Below are positions 29,504 through 39,481 of a stretch of DNA of 64,000 bases, piece after piece. The position numbers were made by a program, and so were the translations under genes. The notes below the pieces were generated by a model. That model was not told where the DNA came from. It did not search any database and saw only the letters and a program-made list of their open reading frames with translations. Origin of the DNA: Bifidobacterium sp. ESL0728. GTDB taxonomy: Bacteria; Actinomycetota; Actinomycetes; Actinomycetales; Bifidobacteriaceae. Location: the NCBI RefSeq assembly GCF_029392015.1, contig NZ_CP113925.1, positions 1,426,001 through 1,490,000 on the forward strand, in the 5' to 3' direction. Within the stretch, counting starts at the first letter, position 1; every line of letters begins with the position of its first letter.

Positions 29504-29592
29504 GTGGAGTGGGGAGATATGCGATGTTCAGACATAAAGCTCGGCCTACCGGCCTGGAGGATGTCTGAACATTGTATATCTCCCCGCTCCAC
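29504..29592 (+). ncRNA. Long 32-bp-stem inverted repeat, probable structured RNA
   Basis: The left arm 29504-29535 and right arm 29561-29592 are complementary over 32 positions. The three differences all become G-U wobbles in the plus-strand transcript but A-C mismatches in the minus-strand transcript, which favours a plus-strand RNA. The 25-nt loop holds a smaller GGCC-TACC-GGCC hairpin. It lies between the helicase start and the 3' end of the gluABCD operon. No clear promoter or terminator was found, so the transcript itself is inferred. Confidence 0.45.
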
Positions 29593-29613
29593 GGCCAACT
29601 ACGAAAAGTAAGA

Positions 29614-29654
29614 TATAAAAAATGGTGACCACTGAAAAATCAATAGTCACCATT
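29614..29654 (-). terminator. rho-independent terminator of the gluABCD operon
   Basis: AATGGTGAC (29621-29629) pairs with GTCACCATT (29646-29654). On the minus strand the stem runs into a T run (A run at 29615-29622). It is 21 bp after the gluD stop. Confidence 0.8.
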
Positions 29655-29674
29655 CCAGCACTCATATCGACAAA

Positions 29675-30814
29675 CTACTTATCCTCACGATTTTCAGGCT
29701 TATCTCCATGCGGATGAGCCTTGCGATGTGGATGCGGGATGTCGGGAAACTCGACATGGTCACGCTTCCCGGCGCTGTCAGGGTGCGTAGCATCGTAACC
29801 CTGCATGTAGCGGGTTTCCCGCCAGTGATGCACGGAAGCGTTGGTGCCACGATGATGGATGTGGTACTGGCCGGGAGCACCGCCGTAGCGGTCCTCGCCC
29901 AGCTCCTTGGCGACAGCGATCTGGTTGACATTCGAGGCATCCATGATGGCGATCGGTGCCACCGGCTCCGGCTCAGCCGGGGCGGCAGTACGGGCCTGCA
30001 TACGGCTCGGCAGCCATTCGGCAAGCTTAGAGAGCAGCGCGCAGACGATGAAGTAGACCACACCGGCAACCACCAACGTCTGTAGGATGTTGAAGTACAT
30101 CGAGCCCAAACGGCGTGATTCCTGCAACAGGTCGGTGTACATGATGATTGAACCGAGCGCCGTGTCCTTCAGGACCACGACCAGCTGGGTCACCGCTGCG
30201 GGCAGCATGGCGTAGATGGCCTGTGGTACTTCGATCTGCATCAGCGACTGCGTGGTGGTCAAACCTAGGGCCAACGAGGCCTCACGCTGGCCGCCCGGCA
30301 GGTTGCCCACGCCGCTTCGTACGAGTTCCGCGACAACGGAGCCGTTGTAGAGAATCAGACCAAGGACGACAGCCCAATACGAGGCACTTTGGATGCCCAT
30401 GAAGGAGAACAGCCTCCAGAAGAAAATCATGAACATCAGCACCGGTACCGCGCGGCAGAATTCGACGATGACGCCGGAAACCCCTCGTACGATCCTGCTG
30501 GGCAGCAACCTGCCGACACCGAAGATCAGACCGAAAACAACCGAGCCGATTACCGCCAACACGGCCGCTTTGAGGGTCATCCAAAGCCCCGGCAGATAGA
30601 AGTCCGTCCAAGCCTCGCCGTCAAGCGCAGGCTTCCAAAGCTCCCAGTCGAGCTGGTTCTCGCCGTCCGGCGGGTTGTGCAGACGCATGAGAATAAGCAC
30701 TACGAGAACGGCGACCAGGATGCCGCCAATCCAGTTGGCGATACGAATGTTGCGTTTGCCTTTCGGCCCCGGCTCATCGAAGAGCACGGACGATTCATTG
30801 TTGTTCTTGCTCAT
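29675..30814 (-). CDS. gluD: Polar amino acid ABC transporter permease (GluD-like)
   Basis: Second membrane subunit of a glutamate/polar amino acid importer. After a first helix (GGILVAVLVVLILMR) and a periplasm-like loop, the His/Glu/Gln-type permease domain follows: LPGLWMTLKAAVLAVIGSVVFGLIFG, EFCRAVPVLMFMIFFWRLF, and the EAA loop EASLALGLTTTQSLMQIEVPQAIYAMLPA. The C-terminal 90 residues are hydrophilic and His-rich, longer than in typical permeases, with no domain I recognise. The start is ATG 30814 with AGAGG upstream, 4 bp after the gluC stop. Confidence 0.88.
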   Translation of the reverse strand: MSKNNNESSVLFDEPGPKGKRNIRIANWIGGILVAVLVVLILMRLHNPPDGENQLDWELWKPALDGEAWTDFYLPGLWMTLKAAVLAVIGSVVFGLIFGVGRLLPSRIVRGVSGVIVEFCRAVPVLMFMIFFWRLFSFMGIQSASYWAVVLGLILYNGSVVAELVRSGVGNLPGGQREASLALGLTTTQSLMQIEVPQAIYAMLPAAVTQLVVVLKDTALGSIIMYTDLLQESRRLGSMYFNILQTLVVAGVVYFIVCALLSKLAEWLPSRMQARTAAPAEPEPVAPIAIMDASNVNQIAVAKELGEDRYGGAPGQYHIHHRGTNASVHHWRETRYMQGYDATHPDSAGKRDHVEFPDIPHPHRKAHPHGDKPENREDK

Positions 30815-30818
30815 GCGT

Positions 30819-31496
30819 TCACCTCTGTACTGCAAGCTTGTTGGAAAGGAACGTCGTCAGCGCCCCGATGGGAATGATCAGGATCACGTAGCCGAACGCG
30901 AAAATCAGGAAGATGGCGATGATCGAGTTCGCATGGAACTCGATCATCTCGCTCATCAGGCTGGATGTTTCGGTGGCCACCGATGCCGCGGCCGCAACAG
31001 TCGAGTTTTTCAAAAGCGCAATCAATGTGTTGCCCAGAGGCGCGACGGAACCACGGAATGCCTGCGGCAGAATGATCTGTGTGGCAGACTGCATGAAATT
31101 GAGCCCCAGCGCGCGTGCGGCTTCGGCCTGCCCGAGCGGGACGGTGTTGATACCGGAACGCAGGGATTCGCAGACGAAGGCCGCCGTATAAAGCGACAGG
31201 CCGGTTACCGCAAGCCAGAAGAAGTTCGTGGCGAACGAATTTGAAAACGTGAGTTTCAACTGAGCGAAGGCGCCGAGCACCATAAAGACCATGATGATGG
31301 TCAACGGCATGTTCTTGAAAAACTCGACGTAGGCACCCGCCACAGTACGCAGCGAAGAAATCGGCGAGATGCGCATCATCAGCAGGATGACGCCCAATAT
31401 CAGTGAAAACAGCGCGGACCAGAGTGTCAGCTCGATGTTGACGAGGAACGCTCCCGGCACGTTGTATTGGCTGAACAATTGCAGGAATTCATTCAT
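30819..31496 (-). CDS. gluC: Polar amino acid ABC transporter permease (GluC-like)
   Basis: First membrane subunit of the importer, 225 residues with about five helices. NIELTLWSALFSLILGVILLMMRISP, YVEFFKNMPLTIIMVFMVLG and the EAA loop QAEAARALGLNFMQSATQIILPQAFRGSVAPLGN mark the HisM/GlnP permease family. Its ATG overlaps the stop of gluB by the ATGA arrangement, and gluD follows after 4 bp, so gluBCD is one translationally linked unit. Confidence 0.9.
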   Translation of the reverse strand: MNEFLQLFSQYNVPGAFLVNIELTLWSALFSLILGVILLMMRISPISSLRTVAGAYVEFFKNMPLTIIMVFMVLGAFAQLKLTFSNSFATNFFWLAVTGLSLYTAAFVCESLRSGINTVPLGQAEAARALGLNFMQSATQIILPQAFRGSVAPLGNTLIALLKNSTVAAAASVATETSSLMSEMIEFHANSIIAIFLIFAFGYVILIIPIGALTTFLSNKLAVQR

Positions 31497-32347
31497 TTCG
31501 CGGCTCCCGTCTCTCCGAGGTCCGGCTTCGGCGGATTGTATTTCATATTCGGCTTATATTTCACTCCACGCGTATTGTCATTGATATAACGCTGCCATGA
31601 ACCGTCCTTTTCCATCTGGGCGATGGCTTTGTCGATCTTCTTGGCGAATTTCACATTGCCCTTCTTGACGCCGACACCGTAATATTCCTGGGTGAACGGT
31701 TTGCCGATCAAACGCAGCTTGCCGTGGGCGTTGGAGGCGAGGCCGGCCAGAATGATATCGTCGGTGGTCACCGCGTCGACAATGCCGCTGAACAGCGCCG
31801 TTGCACATTCCGCATACCCGGGCTGCTCCATCAGCTGCACTTTGGACGAGAATTTCTGCTTGACCACTTCTGCCGATGTCGAACCGGTCACCGAGCAGAG
31901 GCGCTTGCCGTTGAGGCTGTCGGGCCCGGTAATCTCATGGTCGTCCTTGCGAACCATCAGGTCCTGCCCGGCCACGAAATACGGCCCGGCGAACGTGACG
32001 GCCTTCTTGCGCTCGTCGGTGATGGAATAACTGGCGACGATCATGTCGACATCGCCGTTCTGCAGCATGGCCTCACGCTGTTTGCTCGGCGCTTCCTTCC
32101 AGACGATCTCGTCGTCGGAGTAGCCGAGTTTGCGGGCGATGTAACGCGCCACGTCCACGTCGAAACCGACGTAGGTGCCGGATTTTTTGAAGCCGACGCC
32201 CGGCTGGTCGAATTTGATGCCGATGCGGATCTTGCCCGCCTCATTGCCCGAGCCACACGCGGCCACGGTGAACACGCAGGCCAAAGCACAGAAAGCCGCA
32301 AGGACCCTGCGCCAGATGCGCGAAAGATGGTTGAATGATGGTTTCAT
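31493..32347 (-). CDS. gluB: Glutamate-type ABC transporter substrate-binding lipoprotein
   Basis: Extracellular binding protein (SBP family 3) of the importer. A basic N-terminus and hydrophobic stretch end in the lipobox TVAACGSG, so it is anchored by a lipid on Cys. The core includes IRIGIKFDQPGVGFKKSGTY, GFDVDVARYIARKLG, ASYSITDERKKAVTFAGPYF, and TGSTSAEVVKQKFSSKVQL, all typical for glutamate/glutamine binders. It has 284 residues from ATG 32347; an ATG at 32377 is also in frame, and neither has a strong ribosome binding site. It follows gluA by 149 bp in which I see no terminator. Confidence 0.9.
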   Translation of the reverse strand: MKPSFNHLSRIWRRVLAAFCALACVFTVAACGSGNEAGKIRIGIKFDQPGVGFKKSGTYVGFDVDVARYIARKLGYSDDEIVWKEAPSKQREAMLQNGDVDMIVASYSITDERKKAVTFAGPYFVAGQDLMVRKDDHEITGPDSLNGKRLCSVTGSTSAEVVKQKFSSKVQLMEQPGYAECATALFSGIVDAVTTDDIILAGLASNAHGKLRLIGKPFTQEYYGVGVKKGNVKFAKKIDKAIAQMEKDGSWQRYINDNTRGVKYKPNMKYNPPKPDLGETGAAK

Positions 32348-32496
32348 AGACTTTTTGCTTTCCCGATACTTCCCCATTCGCTGTTGAGCGGATTAACGAT
32401 CGATGTTCTCTTGTTGCTGTTAAAACGTGCGCCGCGATTATTCATCGGCAAATTCGTATGAAAATCCGATATTACCGAGCGCGCACGCCTAGGAAG

Positions 32497-33303
<807 letters not shown>

Positions 33304-33310
33304 GGAAAGC

Positions 33311-33343
33311 AGTATAACTGCACACTGTTACCACATAGTTACC
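33311..33343 (-). promoter_or_regulatory. gluA promoter with GGTAAC direct repeat
   Basis: On the minus strand TATACT (33316-33311) is a -10 element placing transcription start at the A of the gluA ATG. Upstream, GGTAAC occurs twice (33343-33338 and 33332-33327), 11 bp apart, one helical turn, overlapping the -35 region. This is a candidate operator. Confidence 0.5.
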
Positions 33344-33518
33344 AGCGAAATTATTGAGGAATATCAGCAATCAATGCTGTACATGCATTATTTGGGATTA
33401 TCTAAGATTATTCGTTATATCAGAATATTTTCAACACAAATTTCTTGATCTTTGCGAAAGCGGCATTGGTTATCTCACAATACGCTGGATCATTCAAAAC
33501 TATCAGTTACCCGACATA

Positions 33519-33556
33519 CAAATGTGTCCAGCTCGAAAATGAACTGGACACATTTC
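33519..33556 (-). terminator. Probable terminator after aspS
   Basis: AATGTGTCCAG (33521-33531) pairs exactly with CTGGACACATT (33544-33554), 11 bp with a 12-nt loop. The T run on the minus strand is short. It lies 41 bp after the aspS stop. Confidence 0.6.
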
Positions 33557-33596
33557 AGACGTTTATTCAGTCTCTCAGAAAATCCAAGAAACCAAG

Positions 33597-35396
33597 CTAG
33601 TCCTTATCCTCTTCCGGGTCGTAGTCGACACCGGTTTCGGCACGCTGGGCATCCGAAATCGGAGCCGGGGCGCCGGTAAGCGGATCGCGGCCGCCGCCGG
33701 CCTTCGGGAAGGCGATGACGTCGCGAATCGTATCCGCACCTGCGAGGATGGAGACCGTACGGTCCCAGCCGAGCGCGATGCCCGCGTGAGGTGGTGCGCC
33801 GTACTTGAACGCTTCGAGCAGGAAGCCGAACTTCTCCTGAGCTTCCTCCTCGCCGATGCCGAGCACGTCGAGCACACGCTCCTGGATATCGTTGCGGTGG
33901 ATACGCACCGAGCCGCCGCCCATTTCCTCGCCGTTGCAGACGATGTCGTAGGAGTCGCTCATGGCGTGCTCCGGGTCCTTGTCGAACTTGTCAATCCAGT
34001 CAGCGCTCGGCATCGTGAACGGGTGATGCATGGAGGTCCACTTGGAATGGCCCACGGCCACATCGTCGTCATCCGGGTCGTCGGTGCGCTTGAAGAGCGG
34101 GAAGTCGACCACCCATGTGAAGGCGAACTTCTTCGGGTCGAGCAGGCCTGCGCGACGCGCGATCTCAACGCGAGCGGCGCCGAGCAGCAGCTGCGAGGAC
34201 TCACGGCTACCGGCAGCGAAGAACACCGCGTCCCCGTCCTTGGCGCCCACGGCCTCTTTGAGTCCGTTGCGTTCCTCATCGGAAAGATTCTTGGCCACAG
34301 GACCCTTAAGGGTTCCGTCGCCGGTGAACTGCACATAGGCAAGGCCCTTAGCCCCGCGCTGGCGCGCCCATTCCTGCCATGCGTCGAACTGACGACGTGG
34401 CGTATCGGCTCCACCTTCGAAGACAACGGCACCAACGTACGGCGCCTGGAAGACGCGGAACGGCGTGTTCTTGAAGTAATCGGTAAGCTCGACGATCGGG
34501 TTGCCGAAGCGCAGGTCAGGCTTGTCGGAACCATACTTGTCCATGGCGTCCTGCCAGGTGATGCGGTCAATCGGCAGCTTGACGTCGTAGCCCTGGGTCT
34601 TCCAGATGGCGGCGATGACCTTCTCGGCCATGGCCATGACATCTTCCTGGTCCACGTAGCTCATTTCCATATCGAGCTGGGTGAATTCGGGCTGGCGGTC
34701 GGCGCGGAAATCCTCGTCGCGATAGCAACGTGCAAGCTGGAAGTAGCGCTCGACACCGCCCACCATCAACAGCTGCTTCAAAAGCTGCGGTGACTGCGGC
34801 AGTGCATACCAGGAACCGGGCACCAAGCGGGCCGGCACCACGAAGTCGCGCGCGCCTTCAGGCGTGGACTTGATGAACGTCGGGGTCTCCACTTCGGTGA
34901 AATCCATATCCTCCAGCGCATGGCGCGCCGCACGGGTCATGTCGCTGCGCAGCTTCAGGTTCTTCTGCATGGAAGGGCGGCGCAGGTCGAGGTAACGGTA
35001 CTTCAAACGCACATCCTCGCCCGGCAGCTTGTTCTCAGCCTCGTTCTCGAGGGCCGTCGAGACCTGGAAGGGCAGCGCGTCGGACTTGGCCAGCACCTTG
35101 AGGCTTTCGACCACGACCTCGACCTTGCCGGTGGAGAGGTGCTCGTTCTCATTGCCGTCCGGGCGCTCACGCACCTCGCCGACGACCTGTACCACGAACT
35201 CGCTGCGCAGCGGGCGGGCGATCTCCTCATCGTAGATGACGATCTGTACCAGTCCGGTGCTGTCGCGCAAGTCGATGAAGGCGACGCCGCCGTGATCGCG
35301 CCTGCGGTCGACCCAGCCCGCAAGGGTTACCTTCTGGCCGATCAGTTCCTCGGTCACTTCAGTGGCATGGTGTGTTCTATAAGCCGTCTGGCTCAT
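33597..35396 (-). CDS. aspS: Aspartyl-tRNA synthetase
   Basis: Charges tRNA-Asp. The N-terminal OB anticodon-binding domain ([23 protein letters not shown]) is followed by class II motif 2 ([30 protein letters not shown]), the bacterial GAD insertion, and motif 3 ([21 protein letters not shown]). The 599-residue length is normal for bacterial AspRS. The start is ATG 35396 with GGGAG upstream. It is 56 bp downstream of hisS on the same strand, so the two synthetase genes are probably co-transcribed, as is common. Confidence 0.97.
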   Translation of the reverse strand: MSQTAYRTHHATEVTEELIGQKVTLAGWVDRRRDHGGVAFIDLRDSTGLVQIVIYDEEIARPLRSEFVVQVVGEVRERPDGNENEHLSTGKVEVVVESLKVLAKSDALPFQVSTALENEAENKLPGEDVRLKYRYLDLRRPSMQKNLKLRSDMTRAARHALEDMDFTEVETPTFIKSTPEGARDFVVPARLVPGSWYALPQSPQLLKQLLMVGGVERYFQLARCYRDEDFRADRQPEFTQLDMEMSYVDQEDVMAMAEKVIAAIWKTQGYDVKLPIDRITWQDAMDKYGSDKPDLRFGNPIVELTDYFKNTPFRVFQAPYVGAVVFEGGADTPRRQFDAWQEWARQRGAKGLAYVQFTGDGTLKGPVAKNLSDEERNGLKEAVGAKDGDAVFFAAGSRESSQLLLGAARVEIARRAGLLDPKKFAFTWVVDFPLFKRTDDPDDDDVAVGHSKWTSMHHPFTMPSADWIDKFDKDPEHAMSDSYDIVCNGEEMGGGSVRIHRNDIQERVLDVLGIGEEEAQEKFGFLLEAFKYGAPPHAGIALGWDRTVSILAGADTIRDVIAFPKAGGGRDPLTGAPAPISDAQRAETGVDYDPEEDKD

Positions 35397-35452
35397 GCTC
35401 CCTCTATTCCTTATCTACTAACCGCTCGAAAACCGCGAAAATCCGCGCTCTT

Positions 35453-36853
35453 TTACTTGTCCAAAGAGACGGTTTGCTGAGCATACACAGTATCGGGTTG
35501 CCATGACTTGACATCGGCGGGAACCTGCTCGCCGGTGATGATGTTCTTCACCTCGTCATGGTCGCTTCCCTCGCCGTCGCCGGATGCGTCGGCTGGGAAC
35601 CAGACATACGGGATGCCCAGTTTGTCGGCGTATTTGATCTGTTTGCCGAGCTTCGCGGCCTTCGGGGCCACGTCGGCAGCGATGCCGCGCTTGCGCAGGG
35701 CAGCGGCGATGTGGTTGCAATCCAAACGATCATCTTCGTTCCAGACAGCCACCATCACGGCCGCAGGCGAAACACGGGAAGCGTGTGCACCGGCGGTGTG
35801 CAGCATATAAGAAACCAAACGGGAAAGACCAATGGACAGACCGACACCCGGGTACTTGCGATTGCCTTGCGAAGCGAGATTGTCGTATCGTCCGCCGGAG
35901 CAGATGGAACCAAGCTGATCGGCACCATCGAGGAACGTTTCGTAGACGGAACCCGTGTAGTAATCAAGACCACGAGCGATCTTCAGATCCGCAATGACGG
36001 AACCGGGGCGTGTAATGGCCGCTTCGTCGACAATCATTGCCAGCGTGTCAAGGCCTTCGCGGGCAAGTTTGTAAGAGTCACTATCCTGCGAAATATCGTG
36101 CTTGGCACACAGTTCGTTGAACTTCTCAAGCAGTTCCTTGCCGTCTTTTGCAGTGAGTTCCGCAAGTTCGAGGCAGGCGCGTGCCTGAGCCTCGTTCGCT
36201 CCGCATTCACTGACCAGAAGCTTGACCACTTCGTCGGCACCGATTTTATCGAGTTTGTCGATCTCGCGCAATACACCTTCGATGTCGGTCAGACCAAGTC
36301 CACGATAGAACCCTTCGGAAAGCTTGCGGTTGTTGGCGTGCACGGTGGCCTTCGGAAGGCCAAATTGACGCAATTCCTCGAGCGCCTGCACCATGACCAA
36401 CGGCAACTCGACCTCGTAATGATCCTCCAGCTCGCCATTGCCAATCACGTCGATATCGGCCTGGACGAATTCGCGGAAACGGCCTTCCTGCGGACGCTCG
36501 CCGCGCCAGACCTTCTGGATCTGCCAGCGCTTGAACGGAAAGACAAGCTGGCCGGAATGCTCAACCACGTAACGGCTCAGCGGAACCGTCAAATCAAAGT
36601 GCAGGCCAAGACGATGCTCGATGGGCGTGTCGGATTCGTGGCCGACCTCCTGCAGACGCGACAGGAGATAAATCTCTTTGCTGGTCTCGCCTTTCTTCAG
36701 AAGACTCGAACCTTCCTCCACCGCTCTGGTCTCGATGCCGATGAATCCGTTGAGTTCGAAAACCCTGCGGACCGTGTCGATGACACGTTGTTCGACCACC
36801 CTTTCCTGGGGTAGCCATTCCGGAAATCCTGATATTGATGCGCCTTTTGCCAT
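35453..36853 (-). CDS. hisS: Histidyl-tRNA synthetase
   Basis: Charges tRNA-His. Class II motifs are present: the motif 2 region FPFKRWQIQKVWRGERPQEGRFREFVQADID, the histidine-specific GLDYYTGSVYETFLDG, and SGGRYDNLAS followed by GVGLSIGLSRLVSYML. A C-terminal anticodon-binding domain (AVMVAVWNEDDRLDCNHIAAALRKRGIA) follows. 466 residues. The ATG at 36853 has GGGAG 4 bases upstream. It is divergent from the DUF349 gene across 92 bp, with TATAAT-like sequence on both strands. Confidence 0.97.
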   Translation of the reverse strand: MAKGASISGFPEWLPQERVVEQRVIDTVRRVFELNGFIGIETRAVEEGSSLLKKGETSKEIYLLSRLQEVGHESDTPIEHRLGLHFDLTVPLSRYVVEHSGQLVFPFKRWQIQKVWRGERPQEGRFREFVQADIDVIGNGELEDHYEVELPLVMVQALEELRQFGLPKATVHANNRKLSEGFYRGLGLTDIEGVLREIDKLDKIGADEVVKLLVSECGANEAQARACLELAELTAKDGKELLEKFNELCAKHDISQDSDSYKLAREGLDTLAMIVDEAAITRPGSVIADLKIARGLDYYTGSVYETFLDGADQLGSICSGGRYDNLASQGNRKYPGVGLSIGLSRLVSYMLHTAGAHASRVSPAAVMVAVWNEDDRLDCNHIAAALRKRGIAADVAPKAAKLGKQIKYADKLGIPYVWFPADASGDGEGSDHDEVKNIITGEQVPADVKSWQPDTVYAQQTVSLDK

Positions 36854-36945
36854 AACTCCCTATAATAAGTGGTGTTGTGGAAAAATGAGGCGTTCGTCTC
36901 GTCCTCTGCAACACCTGTTACACGAAGACTCTCAAGGAGCTGGCC

Positions 36946-38544
36946 ATGGCCGACGAACAAGTCACTGAACCCCAAAACACCAATGAATCCAACGCACAGG
37001 CAGCGCAGCCTGCCGCGGACGCACAGGCCAGCGCCACGTCCAAACCGGCCGAGACGGCAGCTCCGGTCGCACCGGCAGAGCCTCAAGCGCCAAAGGCTGA
37101 AGAAACGGCTGTGACCGCGCAAACGCAAGCGCCGAAGGCCAACGACACGCCGACTGCTCCCGCACCGGCAGCTGCAACGCCTGCCCCGGCAGCACCTGCC
37201 GCACCTGCCAAGCCTGCACCGAAACCGCATATCCCCTCCCCCTTAGCTTTTGCCAAGAAACCGGCGAAGCACCCGGTGGCAGCACCTGCTCATACTTACT
37301 CCGAAGCCGATGTCAAGGCCGCTGAAGCCTTTGGCCGTGTCGATGAGAAGGGCACCGTCTATGTCAAGGAAGGCGAGACCGAACGCGAGGTCGGCGAATT
37401 CCCGGGTGCCACCAACGAAGAAGCACTGACACTTTACGCACGTCGCTATCTCGACCTCAAGGCCAAGCTCGACCTGTTCGCCACCCGCCTGAAGGCCGCG
37501 AACATCAAGCCTCACGAGATTGACGAGTCCATCAAATCGCTCGGCGAGGAAACCGCCAGCCCGGCCATTGTCGGCGACATCGCCGCACTCAAGGCACAGT
37601 ACGAAGAGCTGAAAAAGGCCGGAGAAGCCAAGAAAGTCGAATTCGCTGAGGCTCGCAAGGCCGCGCTCGAGAAGGCCATCAAGGAGCGCACCGCCATCGT
37701 CGAGAAGGCCGAGGCACTTGCAAATTCGCTGGGAGAGAACACGAATTGGCGTTCCACAGCCGACAAGTTCCGTTCGCTCTTTAAACAGTGGCAGGAGCAC
37801 CAGCGCACCAGCATCCGCATCGACAAGCCGACCGCCGACGCGCTGTGGAAGCGTTTCTCCGCCGCCCGCACCACCTTCAACCAGCACCGCCGCAAGTGGG
37901 CACAGGCCCGCGACGCCTCCCGCGAGGAGACCAAGCGCGTCAAGGAAGAAATCATCAAGGAAGCCAACGAAATCAAGGACTCCACCGACTGGGGCGCCAC
38001 CTCGCACCAGTTCAATGAGCTCATGGACCGTTGGAAGGCCGCCGGCCGCGCCGGACGCAAAGAAGATGACGAGCTGTGGGCCAAGTTCCGCGAAGCCTGC
38101 GACGTCTTCTTCAACGCGCGTCAGGCCGACCGTGACCAGATGAGCTCCAACGAGAAGGACAACCTCGCCAAGAAGGAAGAACTCCTGAAGAAGGCCGAGG
38201 CTTTGGTGCCGGTCGCCGACGAAAAGGCCGCCAAGAAGGCCCGTCAGGCTCTGGCCGACATCCAGGACGAGTGGGATCAGATCGGTTACGTGCCCCGTGA
38301 GGACATGCATCGCATCGAAAGCCGCCTTGACGCCGTCGACAACAAAATCAAGGCCGTCGAGGAAGCAGCTTGGAAGAAGAGCGACCCCGAGGCCGACGCC
38401 CGTGTCTCCAGCTTCGAGACCCAGTTGAAGGCCCAGCTCGATGAGCTCGACTCCCAGATCGCCGCCGAGTCCGACCCGGCCAAGAAATCCAAGCTCGAGG
38501 CCGAAAAGGCCACCAAGGAACAGTGGCTCAACGCCGTGAAGTAA
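36946..38544 (+). CDS. DUF349 domain-containing coiled-coil protein
   Basis: Cytoplasmic protein of 532 residues with no known enzymatic role. The first 90 residues are Ala/Pro/Gln-rich and disordered. The remainder is highly charged and helical and contains repeated DUF349 modules, each about 70 residues with a conserved Trp, for example NTNWRSTADKFRSLFKQWQEHQR, STDWGATSHQFNELMDRWKAAGRAG, and ALADIQDEWDQIGYVPRED. The start is ATG 36946 with AAGGAG upstream. A strong terminator follows. Confidence 0.9.
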   Translation: MADEQVTEPQNTNESNAQAAQPAADAQASATSKPAETAAPVAPAEPQAPKAEETAVTAQTQAPKANDTPTAPAPAAATPAPAAPAAPAKPAPKPHIPSPLAFAKKPAKHPVAAPAHTYSEADVKAAEAFGRVDEKGTVYVKEGETEREVGEFPGATNEEALTLYARRYLDLKAKLDLFATRLKAANIKPHEIDESIKSLGEETASPAIVGDIAALKAQYEELKKAGEAKKVEFAEARKAALEKAIKERTAIVEKAEALANSLGENTNWRSTADKFRSLFKQWQEHQRTSIRIDKPTADALWKRFSAARTTFNQHRRKWAQARDASREETKRVKEEIIKEANEIKDSTDWGATSHQFNELMDRWKAAGRAGRKEDDELWAKFREACDVFFNARQADRDQMSSNEKDNLAKKEELLKKAEALVPVADEKAAKKARQALADIQDEWDQIGYVPREDMHRIESRLDAVDNKIKAVEEAAWKKSDPEADARVSSFETQLKAQLDELDSQIAAESDPAKKSKLEAEKATKEQWLNAVK

Positions 38545-38587
38545 GAGGCTTCTAACGGAGACGACGCTTAGCATCTCAACCGATACA

Positions 38588-38624
38588 AAAGGGGTTACAC
38601 CGTTCAATCCGGTGTAACCCCTTT
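38588..38624. terminator. Strong terminator after the DUF349 gene, possibly bidirectional
   Basis: AAAGGGGTTACACCG (38588-38602) pairs with CGGTGTAACCCCTTT (38610-38624). The A/T ends suit both the DUF349 gene and the converging ABC-2 permease gene. Confidence 0.8.
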
Positions 38625-38630
38625 GATTAT

Positions 38631-38676
38631 GCGATGAAAATCAGGATTATGATGCCATTTTCTTGATTTTCATCGC
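38631..38676. repeat. 13-bp perfect inverted repeat
   Basis: GCGATGAAAATCA (38631-38643) and TGATTTTCATCGC (38664-38676) are exact complements around a 20-nt loop. There is no T run. It sits between the terminator and the 3' end of the permease gene and may stabilise or end that transcript. Confidence 0.5.
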
Positions 38677-38728
38677 ATGTGCGTCTCGAGTCCCGTTCGC
38701 TCAATCGTCCTGTCGGACTTGCGCAATC

Positions 38729-39478
38729 TCAGTACTCGAGCGTCTTGTAGGCGTGGTTGCCCCATGCCAGCAACACCGCACTGTAGACAATGAACAGAAT
38801 TGTCGCCGCACCCATAGCCGGCGCAAATCCGAGGGTGCCGACGAGCGCGCTGTATGCATTGGGCAGGAAATAACGCAGGGTATCGAGCAATGGAGCAATC
38901 TGCGAAACAAGAATGTACAGGATGGCAATCAGCATCGTGATACCCACACCGAAACGTTGGGAAGCCACGGACGCCACCAGCACACACAGCAGCATGGCGA
39001 ATATGGTTCCAACGATGTCGAAGGCAGCGCTCTGGGCGGCTTCGGCGTCGATCGGCAGGAACGTGCCCGAAGCATACGGCTGATGAATCATGTAAAGGTA
39101 ATAGACAGCTGTGCTGACCATAAATATCAGAACGACGTACGCCGTAACAACCCCAGCCAAAGCGGCCACTTTCGCCATGAAAATTTTGCGTCGGCTGATG
39201 TCTTTATAAAGGAACAACGTGCCGTTGCGGGCCTCGACATAAAAGACGGAAACGACAAGGTAAATCAGCACGATCATGGGCAGGATGGTCTGGTAATTGA
39301 CGCTGAGGACAGCACCGAAGAAGGAAAGGCAGTCGGTCGAGCCTTTCTCCCCGCGAAACTGCATGAACTTCGTATTGAATTGCGCGGCGATGGGTAGCAG
39401 CACTGGAAACAGACTGAAGCAGAGGAAGATGATGGTTTCCTTGGTTCGCATCAGGTTTCTGAAGATAAGACGTGTCAA
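38729..39478 (-). CDS. ABC-2 type transporter permease
   Basis: Membrane subunit of an exporter, 249 residues with six predicted helices, for example TIIFLCFSLFPVLLPIAAQF, ILPMIVLIYLVVSVFYVEARNG, VAALAGVVTAYVVLIFMVSTAVYYL and AMLLCVLVASVASQRFGVGITM. The layout is like small ABC-2 permeases used for lantibiotic immunity or drug export. Its start follows the ATPase gene by 3 bp, so the pair is one operon. The export substrate is unknown. Confidence 0.8.
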   Translation of the reverse strand: MTRLIFRNLMRTKETIIFLCFSLFPVLLPIAAQFNTKFMQFRGEKGSTDCLSFFGAVLSVNYQTILPMIVLIYLVVSVFYVEARNGTLFLYKDISRRKIFMAKVAALAGVVTAYVVLIFMVSTAVYYLYMIHQPYASGTFLPIDAEAAQSAAFDIVGTIFAMLLCVLVASVASQRFGVGITMLIAILYILVSQIAPLLDTLRYFLPNAYSALVGTLGFAPAMGAATILFIVYSAVLLAWGNHAYKTLEY

Positions 39479-39481
39479 AAG

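Noticed and set aside
29519..29611. 30-residue open frame across the long inverted repeat
   Set aside because: The frame has a start and a purine-rich upstream site, but its sequence is explained by the hairpin arms and it has no recognisable peptide features.
37243..38607. Minus-strand open frame opposite the DUF349 gene
   Set aside because: Leu/Gly/Val-rich translation typical of the complement of a Lys/Glu/Ala-rich coding sequence.
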